From: Phycisphaerales bacterium
Lineage (GTDB): Bacteria > Planctomycetota > Phycisphaerae > Phycisphaerales > UBA1924
Direction of reading: 5' to 3'
Length of the DNA stretch: 11,696 nucleotides
Assembly (NCBI GenBank): GCA_030680655.1
Contig: JAUXUZ010000502.1
Span: forward strand, 1 to 11,696
A program made the position numbers and the translations under genes. Below are positions 6,079 through 11,696 of the stretch, piece by piece. Positions within the stretch are counted from its first letter, which is position 1, and each line of letters starts with the position of its first letter. The notes below the pieces were generated by a model. It was given only the letters and a program-made list of their open reading frames with translations, was not told where the DNA came from and ran no database searches.

Positions 6079-6936
6079 ATGCCGATCCGGATTTACGACA
6101 AGACGAGTGCTGGCCGGCGCTTCAGCTCGGTGAACCTCAACACCGAGGTCACGAAGAAGAAGCCCGAGGGCAGCCTGCTCCGCCCCCTCCCTAAGAGCGG
6201 CGGTCGCAACCACAGCGGCAAAATCACCGTGCGCGGTCGCGGCGGCGGCGCCAAGCGGCGCTACCGCGTGATCGACTTCCGCCGGTCCGATCGCGACGGC
6301 ATCATGGGCAAGGTCGTCGGCATCGAGTACGACCCCAACCGCACCGCCCACATCGCGCTGATCGAGTACACCGACGGTGTGAAGCGCTACATCATCGCGC
6401 CCGTCGGCCTTAAGGCCGGCACGAGCATCGTCGCGTCGAGCCAGGCCGTCGAGCCGAAGGTCGGCAACAGCATGCTGCTCAAGCACATCCCCACGGGTCT
6501 GGCCGTGCACTGCGTTGAGATCGTTGCCGGCAAGGGTGGTCAGATCTGCCGCAGCGCCGGCAACTCGGCCCGGCTGACGAACAAGGAAGGGAACTACGCC
6601 ACGCTGGTGTTCCCCTCCGGCGAGCAGCGTCTGGTGAGCATCAACTGCCGCGCCACGATCGGCGAGGTCGGCAACGTTGACATGCAGAACGTTCGCTGGG
6701 GCAAGGCCGGCCGTATGCGCCACCTGGGCCGCCGCCCGATCACGCGTGGCGTGGCCAAGAGCCACAACGCCCACCCGCTGGGTGGTGGTTCGGGCCGCAG
6801 CAAGGGCAACCGTCCTCCGTGCTCGCCATCGGGCGTGCTCGCGAAGGGTGGACGCACACGCAACAAGCGCAAGCACAGCACCAAGTTGATCATCCGCCGT
6901 CGTGTGAGCACGCGGTACGGCGTCGTGAGCAAGTAA
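6079..6936 (+). CDS. rplB: 50S ribosomal protein L2
   Basis: L2 is a primary 23S rRNA-binding protein required for subunit joining and peptidyl transferase activity. The 285-residue product has the KRRYRVIDFRR block (59-69), GIEYDPNRTAHIALIEYTDG (81-100) and the C-terminal domain with GEVGNVDMQNVRWGKAGRMR (195-214). The ATG at 6079 matches the normal N-terminus and follows GAAGAGG; an in-frame ATG at 6046 is rejected. The normally near-invariant segment that in E. coli reads VDHPHGGGEG is NAHPLGGGSG here (230-239): the His equivalent to E. coli 229 is kept, but the preceding Asp, the second His and the Glu are replaced. The following loop (GNRPPCSPSGVLAKGG, 243-258) also differs from proteobacterial L2. 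The frame is intact, so this looks like lineage divergence and not decay. Confidence 0.97.
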   Translation: MPIRIYDKTSAGRRFSSVNLNTEVTKKKPEGSLLRPLPKSGGRNHSGKITVRGRGGGAKRRYRVIDFRRSDRDGIMGKVVGIEYDPNRTAHIALIEYTDGVKRYIIAPVGLKAGTSIVASSQAVEPKVGNSMLLKHIPTGLAVHCVEIVAGKGGQICRSAGNSARLTNKEGNYATLVFPSGEQRLVSINCRATIGEVGNVDMQNVRWGKAGRMRHLGRRPITRGVAKSHNAHPLGGGSGRSKGNRPPCSPSGVLAKGGRTRNKRKHSTKLIIRRRVSTRYGVVSK

Positions 6937-6985
6937 GTAGGCATCAGGCACGAGGCCCCCCGGGCACTAAAGAAGAGCAAGCACT

Positions 6986-7294
6986 ATGAGCCGCAGTCTG
7001 AAGAAAGGTCCGTTTGTCGATGAGCGTCTCTACCGCAGGGTCGAGCGCCTCAACAGCACCAACAAGCGTGAGCCGCTCAAGACGTGGCGCCGCGCTTGCA
7101 CGATCGTCCCCGAGTTCGTCGGGCATACGTTCAAGGTGCATAACGGCAACAAGTTCATCGACGTGTTCGTGACCGAGGACATGGTCGGGCACAAGCTGGG
7201 CGAGTTCAGCCCCACCCGCACCTTCAAGGGCCACACGAACAAGAAGGAAGGCATCGCCGAGGGTTCATCGACCGCTGCCCCGACGAAGAAGTGA
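6986..7294 (+). CDS. rpsS: 30S ribosomal protein S19
   Basis: S19 is a 30S head protein that contacts S13 and the A-site tRNA region. The 102 residues include MSRSLKKGPFVDE (1-13), KTWRRACTIVPEFVGHTF (32-49), VHNGNKFIDVFVTEDMVGHK (51-70) and LGEFSPTRTFKGH (71-83), which is the full family signature. About ten extra Ser/Thr/Ala/Lys residues extend the C-terminus beyond the usual 92. The preceding gap is 49 nt with an AAGAAGAG purine run near 6970-6977 that serves as a modest binding site. Confidence 0.97.
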   Translation: MSRSLKKGPFVDERLYRRVERLNSTNKREPLKTWRRACTIVPEFVGHTFKVHNGNKFIDVFVTEDMVGHKLGEFSPTRTFKGHTNKKEGIAEGSSTAAPTKK

Positions 7295-7315
7295 TCGAGC
7301 GTTTGAATTGACAGT

Positions 7316-7348
7316 CGCCGAGGCCGGGGATCAAGCCCCGACGCGGCG
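7316..7348 (+). other. hairpin upstream of rplV
   Basis: CGCCG at 7316-7320 pairs with CGGCG at 7344-7348, and inside it CGGGG 7325-7329 pairs with CCCCG 7336-7340 around ATCAAG, with an internal loop of four opposite three bases. It lies in the 84-nt gap between rpsS and rplV, one of the longer gaps of the cluster, and ends 19 nt before the rplV binding site. Possible roles are translational control of the L22 fusion or mRNA stability. Confidence 0.4.
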
Positions 7349-7367
7349 TGAGACCGGAAGACCAAGT

Positions 7368-7372
7368 GAGGA
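7368..7372 (+). promoter_or_regulatory. ribosome binding site deciding the rplV start
   Basis: GAGGA at 7368-7372 lies 6 nt before the GTG at 7379. The only other early in-frame start, the ATG at 7409, is preceded by GAAAAAG without a comparable site. This supports translation of the full N-terminal domain of the L22 fusion. Confidence 0.65.
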
Positions 7373-7378
7373 TTAGCC

Positions 7379-7924
7379 GTGCGTATCCACGCTGATAGTT
7401 TGAAAAAGATGGCGAAGACCAAGGGCCTCGACGCTGCGCGTCTTGGCGAGGTCGTCGCTCGCGCGGGCATGAAGGGCGACAACGCCACCAGCGCCGTCAA
7501 CAACTGGATGGTCGGCCGCGACCACCCCCGATGCAAGGCCGGCGACATCAAGAAGCTCGCCGCTGCTCTGGGGTGCGAGCCCTCGCAGATCGCCAAGTTC
7601 GAGAGCATCCTCTATTACCACCGCGGCTCGCCGCGCAAGGCCAACCTCCTGGTGCAGCTCATCCGCGGCAAGCGGGTGGACGTCGCCGAGAACCTGCTCA
7701 CCTTCACCACCAAGCGGGCGGCGGTTGACGTGAAGCGCTGCCTGAAGTCGGCCATCGACGACGCCGAGCGTGCCAACGCCGACACGACGAGTCTCGTGGT
7801 TCACGAGAGCGTCGTTGACGAGGGCCCGATGATGAAGCGCTTCCAGCCCAAAGACCGCGGCCGTGCGCACCGCATCCTCAAGCGTATGAGCCACATCCGC
7901 ATCTCACTGGTTGCCAAGGCCTGA
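7379..7924 (+). CDS. rplV: 50S ribosomal protein L22 with N-terminal HTH-like domain
   Basis: The C-terminal part, from about residue 79, is L22: HRGSPRKANLLVQLIRGKRV (81-100) matches the first helix, AAVDVKRCLKSAIDDAE (114-130) the second, and VDEGPMMKRFQPKDRGRAHRI (146-166) the tunnel-lining hairpin, ending in LKRMSHIRISLV. L22 lines the exit tunnel and is normally about 110 residues; this protein has 181. The extra N-terminus (1-76) reads like a Cro/C1/Xre helix-turn-helix: LKKMAKTKGL, then DAARLGEVVARAG (18-30), a recognition-like helix around ATSAVNNWMVGRDHP (36-50), and DIKKLAAALGCEPSQIAKF (56-74), the typical closing helices. The GTG start is chosen for its ribosome binding site. Frame and base composition are continuous across the junction, so this is not an obvious artefact. 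L22 assignment is sure; the HTH call is by eye and less so. Confidence 0.93.
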   Translation: MRIHADSLKKMAKTKGLDAARLGEVVARAGMKGDNATSAVNNWMVGRDHPRCKAGDIKKLAAALGCEPSQIAKFESILYYHRGSPRKANLLVQLIRGKRVDVAENLLTFTTKRAAVDVKRCLKSAIDDAERANADTTSLVVHESVVDEGPMMKRFQPKDRGRAHRILKRMSHIRISLVAKA

Positions 7925-7955
7925 TCGACCGTTTCTGAAGTAGAAGAGATAAGCA

Positions 7956-8657
7956 ATGGGACAGAAGACACATCCATACGGTCTGCGGGTCGGCATCACT
8001 GAGCCTCACAAGAGCCGCTGGTACGCGCCCAAGGCGCTCTACGGCGAGCTGCTGGTCGAGGACTTCAAGATCCGCAAGTTCATCGACGACCGGCTCAACC
8101 GCAAGCCGCCGTACGCCGCCGTCGCCGACGTCGACATCGAGCGCACGCGTGAGGAGCTGAAGGTGATCATCAAGTCGGCGCGTCCGGGCCTGGTGATCGG
8201 GCCCAAGGGCGCCGAGGTTGAGCGCATCACCGAAGAGCTTCAGTACATGACCGGCCGTAAGGTCTCGATCTCGATCATGGAGATCAAGAACCCTGACCTG
8301 AACGCCCGCCTGGCCGCCGAGGGTGTGGGCGAGCAGCTCCGCAAGCGTGTCGCTTTCCGCCGCGCGGTCAAGATGAAGTGCGAGCAGGTCATGGCGGCCG
8401 GCGCCAAGGGTGTCTGGATCGTTGTCAGCGGTCGCCTCGGCGGCGCTGAGATGAGCCGCGTCCTGAAGGTCCGCCTGGGCTCGCTCCCGCTGAGCACCCT
8501 GCAGGCCGAGATCGATTACGGCACCGCCGAGAGCATCATGAGCTACGGCGTGATCGGCATCAAGTGCTGGATCTTTAAGGGCCTGTACGAGCGTCAGCAG
8601 GAGACGGGCGTGCCAGAGGCAGTCGGTACACGGATCAAGTCCCGCGGTCGTCGTTGA
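7956..8657 (+). CDS. rpsC: 30S ribosomal protein S3
   Basis: S3 forms part of the mRNA entry site and, with S4 and S5, the ribosomal helicase. The 233-residue product starts with GQKTHPYGLRVGI (2-14). The type II KH domain carries GLVIGPKGAEVERI (78-91), with the GxxG loop at 82-85. The C-terminal domain has VSGRLGGAEMSR (157-168), PLSTLQAEIDYG (178-189) and YGVIGIKCWIFKG (197-209). The length and both domains are normal. The ATG at 7956 follows the purine-rich AGAAGAGATAAG; the preceding gap is 31 nt. Confidence 0.97.
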   Translation: MGQKTHPYGLRVGITEPHKSRWYAPKALYGELLVEDFKIRKFIDDRLNRKPPYAAVADVDIERTREELKVIIKSARPGLVIGPKGAEVERITEELQYMTGRKVSISIMEIKNPDLNARLAAEGVGEQLRKRVAFRRAVKMKCEQVMAAGAKGVWIVVSGRLGGAEMSRVLKVRLGSLPLSTLQAEIDYGTAESIMSYGVIGIKCWIFKGLYERQQETGVPEAVGTRIKSRGRR

Positions 8658-8688
8658 GTGTGTGGTTGATTGAGCAGGAGATTTACGC

Positions 8689-9108
8689 ATGGCGCTGATG
8701 CCCAAGCGAGTGAAGTTCCGGAAAGAAATGCGACGGGTGCGTGACCGCAAGGCCACCAAGGGCAACTACGTCGCGTACGGCGACTACGGCCTCCAGTCGC
8801 TCGACAACGTCTGGCTGCCGGGCCGGGTGATCGAGGCGGGCCGCATCGCGGCGCAGCACTTCCTCAAGCGTGAGGGCAAGCTGTTCATCCGCGTCTTCCC
8901 CGACAAGCCGATCAGCAAGAAGCCGCTGGAGACCCGGATGGGTACCGGCAAGGCCGACGTTGATTACTGGGCGGCCCGCGTGAAGCCGGGCACGATCCTC
9001 TTCGAGCTGGCGGGCGTCCCTGAGACGACGGCGAAGCAGGTCTTCGCCCGTGTCGCGAACAAAATGCCGTGCGACTGCCGGATGGTCGGCCGCCGGATCG
9101 TGGTCTGA
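8689..9108 (+). CDS. rplP: 50S ribosomal protein L16
   Basis: L16 binds between the central protuberance and the A-site, helping to position aminoacyl-tRNA. The 139-residue product shows MPKRVKFRK (4-12), the RIAAQHFLKREGKLFIRVFPDKPISKKP (52-79) block and RMGTGKADVDYW (83-94), the family signature that contains the arginine hydroxylated in E. coli (R83 here). The ATG at 8689 is preceded by AGGAG at 8676-8680 with an 8-nt spacer. Two cysteines near the C-terminus (residues 128 and 130) are unusual but no role can be assigned. Confidence 0.97.
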   Translation: MALMPKRVKFRKEMRRVRDRKATKGNYVAYGDYGLQSLDNVWLPGRVIEAGRIAAQHFLKREGKLFIRVFPDKPISKKPLETRMGTGKADVDYWAARVKPGTILFELAGVPETTAKQVFARVANKMPCDCRMVGRRIVV

Positions 9109-9146
9109 GTAAGCAGTACAGGTGGGTGGGGTCTTTGAGGTGAACG

Positions 9147-9374
9147 ATGGCGATTGAGACAGCAAAAATGAGCAAGGAAGAGCTGCACGGAGCGCTCAAG
9201 ACGCGCCGTGAGGAGCACTTCAAGCTCCGCCAGCAGGCCGTGACCGACAAGGTCGCCGACAGCAGCTCGTTCAAGAAGTCGCGCAAGGAGATTGCGCGCC
9301 TCCTGACCGAGATCAACGCCCGGCGCCACGCCGCTGCGAAGAAGGCGGACGAAGCGAAGAAGGCGAAGAAGTAA
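9147..9374 (+). CDS. rpmC: 50S ribosomal protein L29
   Basis: L29 is a small two-helix protein next to L23 at the tunnel exit. The 75-residue product has MSKEELHGALKTRREEHFKLRQQ as helix one (8-30), a short turn, and FKKSRKEIARLLTEINARR as helix two (42-60), which contains the usual K/R-x-x-IAR pattern. A Lys/Ala tail (61-75) is added. The ATG at 9147 follows TGAGGTGA with a short spacer and is preferred to the ATG at 9168. Confidence 0.95.
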   Translation: MAIETAKMSKEELHGALKTRREEHFKLRQQAVTDKVADSSSFKKSRKEIARLLTEINARRHAAAKKADEAKKAKK

Positions 9375-9411
9375 GAACCGACGGATCAACTCTTTGAGGC
9401 GGTAACAAGCG

Positions 9412-9804
9412 ATGGCCAAGACCGAGCAGACAAAGCCCAGCACCAAGCCGACGACGCGGCCCTCCACACGCGTGGGCATCGTCGAGAGCGACAAGCGCGA
9501 CCGGACGCGCACCGTCGTGTGCGCCAACGTGGCGATGCACCCCAAGTACGGCAAGTACGTGCGCACCCGCACCGTGCTGCACGTGCACGACGAGGGCAAC
9601 ACCAGCCGCACGGGCGACCTGGTCGAGGTCAAGCCCTGCCGGCCCATGAGCAAGACCAAGCGATGGGCGCTGGTCAAGATTGTTCAGCAGGGCGTTGGAC
9701 TGCGATTTGAGGGTGTCGATGCACCCGCCGCCGCGCCCAAGGCCACAGACCCCAAGACCACGAACAAGGCACCGGCCAAGCCGGCAAAGTCGGACAAGAA
9801 GTAA
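9412..9804 (+). CDS. rpsQ: 30S ribosomal protein S17 with N- and C-terminal extensions
   Basis: S17 is an OB-fold primary binder of 16S rRNA. The core spans about residues 19-96: RVGIVESDKRDRTRTVVC (20-37), HPKYGKYVRTRTVLHVHDEGN (43-63) and GDLVEVKPCRPMSKTKRWALVKIV (68-91). The family is usually 80-90 residues; here about 18 Thr/Lys/Pro-rich residues precede the core and about 34 Ala/Pro/Lys-rich residues follow it. Both extensions are low complexity and probably disordered. The start ATG at 9412 is followed directly by a basic stretch, with GGCGGTAACAAGCG upstream as a modest binding region. Confidence 0.96.
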   Translation: MAKTEQTKPSTKPTTRPSTRVGIVESDKRDRTRTVVCANVAMHPKYGKYVRTRTVLHVHDEGNTSRTGDLVEVKPCRPMSKTKRWALVKIVQQGVGLRFEGVDAPAAAPKATDPKTTNKAPAKPAKSDKK

Positions 9805-9814
9805 GTACCACCAG

Positions 9815-9837
9815 CCGCCCGGCGTGCGCCGCGGCGG
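9815..9837 (+). other. GC-rich hairpin between rpsQ and rplN
   Basis: CCGCC at 9815-9819 pairs with GGCGG at 9833-9837 and CGGC at 9820-9823 with GCCG at 9828-9831 around GTGC, with C9832 bulged. There is no T run after it, so it is not a typical terminator. The rplN binding site GAAAGG starts 4 nt later (9841-9846). Confidence 0.4.
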
Positions 9838-9855
9838 TCGTGAAAGGCAACGGCC

Positions 9856-10242
9856 ATGCTGCAAGCTGAGACAAGGTGTGAAGTAGCGGACAACAGCGGC
9901 GCGAAGATCGCGTACGTGATCCGCGTGTACGGCGGTTCGACCGGCACCGGTCGGTTCACACGGCGGATCGCCGGCGTGGGCGACAAGGTGTTCGTCTCGA
10001 TCAAGAAGGCGCTCCCCGGCGCCGAGGTCAAGGCCGGCGATAAGGCGAAGGCCGTTGTCGTCCGCACGACCAAGGCGATCCGTCGTGCCGACGGCTCGTA
10101 CGTCAAGTTCGATTCAAACGCCGTGGTCCTGATCCAGGACGACGGCAACCCCAAGGGCACCCGCATCTTCGGGCCCGTGGCACGCGAGCTGCGCGATAAG
10201 AACTTCATGAAGATTGTTTCGCTCGCGCCGGAGGTGATCTGA
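9856..10242 (+). CDS. rplN: 50S ribosomal protein L14
   Basis: L14 lies at the subunit interface and forms bridges with 16S rRNA; it is also the docking site for the silencing factor RsfS. The 128 residues include MLQAETRCEVADNSGAK (1-17), GDKVFVSIKKALPG (42-55) and GDKAKAVVVRTTKAIRR (61-77), which is the family signature, then SNAVVLIQDDGNPKGTRIFGPVARELR (87-113) and a normal SLAPEVI end. Its last codons include the complete ribosome binding site of rplX, whose start codon lies 2 nt beyond the stop. Confidence 0.97.
   Translation: MLQAETRCEVADNSGAKIAYVIRVYGGSTGTGRFTRRIAGVGDKVFVSIKKALPGAEVKAGDKAKAVVVRTTKAIRRADGSYVKFDSNAVVLIQDDGNPKGTRIFGPVARELRDKNFMKIVSLAPEVI
10230..10239 (+). promoter_or_regulatory. 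full-length Shine-Dalgarno of rplX inside rplN
   Basis: GGAGGTGATC is a ten-base match to the complement of the usual 16S rRNA 3' end. It is encoded by the A-P-E-V-I end of L14 and lies 5 nt before the rplX ATG. It is by far the strongest binding site in the window. Confidence 0.75.
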
Positions 10243-10244
10243 TT

Positions 10245-10592
10245 ATGGCTTCGAGTCACGTTCGTAAAGGCGACACCGTCGTTGTGACCAGCGGCGACTT
10301 CAAGGGTCAGACCGGTGAGGTGCTGCGGGTCATCCCCAAGCACAGCGCCGTGCTGGTCAAGGGCGTCAACACCGTCACCCGCAACGTCAAGCCCAACCGT
10401 CAGCAGCCCCAGGGCGGCCAGACGTCCAAGGAGATGCCCATCCACATCTCCAAGGTGAGCCCCTCGGTCGACGGCAAGCCGTCGCGCGTCCGCTTCACCG
10501 TCAAGGCCGACGGCACCAAGGTGCGCGTCGCCGTCCGTGGCGGCAAGGAACTGAGCGTCGTCCGTTCGAACAAAGCAAAGTCCAAGAAATAA
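10245..10592 (+). CDS. rplX: 50S ribosomal protein L24
   Basis: L24 is an assembly-initiating 50S protein near the tunnel exit. The 115-residue product has the KOW motif at residues 6-29 (HVRKGDTVVVTSGDFKGQTG at 5-24), followed by VKGVNTVTRNVKPNRQQPQGG (38-58) and EMPIHISKVSP (63-73), which are the standard landmarks. It ends with a basic tail (SNKAKSKK). The start is fixed by the perfect binding site overlapping rplN and by tight 2-nt spacing. Confidence 0.97.
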   Translation: MASSHVRKGDTVVVTSGDFKGQTGEVLRVIPKHSAVLVKGVNTVTRNVKPNRQQPQGGQTSKEMPIHISKVSPSVDGKPSRVRFTVKADGTKVRVAVRGGKELSVVRSNKAKSKK

Positions 10593-10599
10593 CCCGCCC

Positions 10600-10619
10600 C
10601 GCACGCCCCCGGGCGTGCG
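10600..10619 (+). other. 8-bp GC hairpin between rplX and rplE
   Basis: CGCACGCC at 10600-10607 pairs perfectly with GGCGTGCG at 10612-10619 around CCCG. It starts 7 nt after the rplX stop and ends 29 nt before the rplE start. No T run follows, so an RNA-stability or translational role is more likely than termination. Confidence 0.45.
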
Positions 10620-10648
10620 ACGGCACCTGGCAACAGTGAGTACGACCA

Positions 10649-11398
10649 ATGGCTGAGAAGGTAGACAAGAAGCAGGCAGCGGCAGCGAAGCCCGCGAAGG
10701 AAGCCCCCACGGGCGCCGCCGCGAAGCAGAAGGCCGAGGGTCTGGCGAAGGCCGCCAAGGCCAAGAACAGCGCCAGCCTGAAGGTCGACGACGGCATCTA
10801 CAAGCCCTCGGGCGAGCGCGTCGAGCCGCGCCTCCAGACGCGCTTCAAGAAAGAGGTCCGCAAGGGCCTCGCCGAGAAGTTCAAGGTTGAGAACCCGATG
10901 CTCCAGCCCAAGCTGGAGAAGATCGTGATCAACGTGAACATGGGCCGCCACCTCGAGGGCACCAAGCTCCCGGCGAACGTCAAGACCACCGTGCTCGACA
11001 CCATCACGCGTGTCACGGGCCAGAAGCCCGTCGTCCTCAAGGCCAAAAAGAGCGTGTCGAACTTCAAGGTCCGCGAGGGCCTCGAGACCGCCGCGATGGT
11101 CACCCTGCGCCGCGACCGCATGTGGCACTTCCTCGACCGGCTCGTCAACCTGGCGGCGCCGCGTATCAAGGACTTCCGCGGCGTGAGCGACAAGGCCTTC
11201 GACAGGCAGGGCAACTACTCGATGGGCCTCACCGAGCAGGGTGTGTTCCCCGAGATCAACATGGCCGAGGCAACGTTCACCCACGGCATGCACATCAACT
11301 TCGTGTTCAACAACAGCTCACCCGAGCTCAGTCGGTTCATCCTGACGGAGCTGGGCATGCCGTTTGTCAAGCCCGAGGAAAACAAGAAGCGTCGGTAA
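10649..11398 (+). CDS. rplE: 50S ribosomal protein L5 with N-terminal extension
   Basis: L5 binds 5S rRNA in the central protuberance and contacts P-site tRNA. The core begins near residue 58 (EPRLQTRFKKEVRKGLAEKF at 59-78) and has PKLEKIVINVNMG (87-99), TGQKPVVLKAKKSVSNFKVREG (123-144), FRGVSDKAFDRQGNYSMGLTEQ (176-197) and the C-terminal LTELGMPF (235-242). The family is about 180 residues; the 249-residue product has an added Ala/Lys-rich N-terminal region of about 57 residues. No other in-frame ATG precedes the core, so the extension is probably translated, though the binding site (GTGAG near 10636-10640) is modest. Confidence 0.96.
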   Translation: MAEKVDKKQAAAAKPAKEAPTGAAAKQKAEGLAKAAKAKNSASLKVDDGIYKPSGERVEPRLQTRFKKEVRKGLAEKFKVENPMLQPKLEKIVINVNMGRHLEGTKLPANVKTTVLDTITRVTGQKPVVLKAKKSVSNFKVREGLETAAMVTLRRDRMWHFLDRLVNLAAPRIKDFRGVSDKAFDRQGNYSMGLTEQGVFPEINMAEATFTHGMHINFVFNNSSPELSRFILTELGMPFVKPEENKKRR

Positions 11399-11413
11399 GA
11401 CCCCGGTAGCGCG

Positions 11414-11429
11414 GGCGGCCCTCACCGCC
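11414..11429 (+). other. small hairpin between rplE and rpsN
   Basis: GGCGG at 11414-11418 pairs with CCGCC at 11425-11429 around a six-base loop, in the 68-nt gap between rplE and rpsN. It is followed by a purine-rich stretch (AGAAAGAAGCGAGAAG, 11447-11462) that serves rpsN initiation. It is weaker than the other gap hairpins. Confidence 0.3.
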
Positions 11430-11466
11430 GCACGCGGACCCGCAGCAGAAAGAAGCGAGAAGCACG

Positions 11467-11652
11467 ATGACGACCAAGGCGCAGATGGCCAAGAGCCGCA
11501 GGAAGCCCAAGTACAGCACCCGCATCCAGCGGCGTTGCCAGCTCACGGGCCGATCGCGCGGTGTGTACCGCAAGTTCCGGATCTGCCGCATCATGCTGCG
11601 CAAGCTGGCGCTGGAGGGGAAGATCCCCGGCATGCGCAAGTCCAGCTGGTGA
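11467..11652 (+). CDS. rpsN: 30S ribosomal protein S14, short type with eroded zinc ribbon
   Basis: S14 is a late-assembling 30S head protein. The 61-residue length and the pattern KPKYSTRIQRRC (13-24), GVYRKFRICRI (32-42) and LRKLALEGKIPGMRKSSW (44-61) are those of the short zinc-binding form. The zinc site is incomplete: the first CxxC is C24-Q-L-T27 and the second is C40-R-I-M43, so two of four ligands are missing. The protein probably folds without zinc, as other S14 proteins with lost cysteines do. It is the last gene in the window; rpsH and rplF would be expected next. The 44 bases after the stop show nothing recognisable. Confidence 0.95.
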   Translation: MTTKAQMAKSRRKPKYSTRIQRRCQLTGRSRGVYRKFRICRIMLRKLALEGKIPGMRKSSW

Positions 11653-11696
11653 GCAGCGGCGGAGCCCGAGTTTTCGTAGAGCGTCCGGTTTGAGCA

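Noticed and set aside
6061..6951. A 296-codon open frame on the minus strand
   Set aside because: It is fully antisense to rplB and is explained by absence of stop codons in high-GC third positions.
7409..7411. ATG at codon 11 of rplV as the true start
   Set aside because: It lacks a ribosome binding site, while the GTG at 7379 has GAGGA at ideal spacing; either start would still keep most of the HTH-like domain.

Overview
The window is a chromosomal piece of a GC-rich bacterium carrying most of a canonical S10-spc ribosomal protein cluster on the plus strand, preceded by a divergent two-gene unit ending in ruvB. The high GC content, the Lys/Ala/Pro-rich tails on several ribosomal proteins and the divergent L2, L3 and S14 sequences suggest Planctomycetota, perhaps Phycisphaerae. 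That placement is inference from style, not from a phylogenetic test.

Left part (1-3300). The 3' end of a coiled-coil plus zinc-ribbon protein gene enters from the left edge and converges on ruvB. ruvB (minus strand) lies 3 nt downstream of a gene for a secreted, Pro-rich protein of unknown function, so these two are probably co-transcribed leftward. From 3300 to 3596 there is about 300 nt of divergent control region: an AT-richer stretch, two palindromes, a plausible promoter with an A-rich upstream element, and a strong GC hairpin in the likely leader of rpsJ.

Right part (3597-11652). The order is rpsJ (S10), rplC (L3), rplD (L4), rplW (L23), rplB (L2), rpsS (S19), rplV (L22), rpsC (S3), rplP (L16), rpmC (L29), rpsQ (S17), rplN (L14), rplX (L24), rplE (L5), rpsN (S14). 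This is the standard S10-to-spc order and all genes are intact, so it is probably read as one long transcription unit continuing past the right edge. The products are 30S and 50S subunit proteins made together; S10 also serves as NusE in transcription antitermination.

The unusual points are within this otherwise ordinary cluster. (1) L22 carries an N-terminal domain of about 75 residues that looks like a Cro/C1/Xre helix-turn-helix. (2) A 319-nt non-coding, hairpin-rich stretch separates rplC from rplD, including three hairpins of which the middle one excludes both neighbours; this looks like a regulatory RNA switch in front of L4, the protein that autoregulates this operon in enterobacteria. 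(3) A terminator-like hairpin follows rpsJ, and a long stem forms in the rpsJ leader. (4) S14 has the short, zinc-type length but has lost two of its four zinc cysteines. (5) L3 has a 4-residue insertion in the loop that reaches the peptidyl transferase centre, and L2 departs from the usual sequence at its conserved His motif. No tRNA, rRNA, CRISPR array or mobile element was seen.
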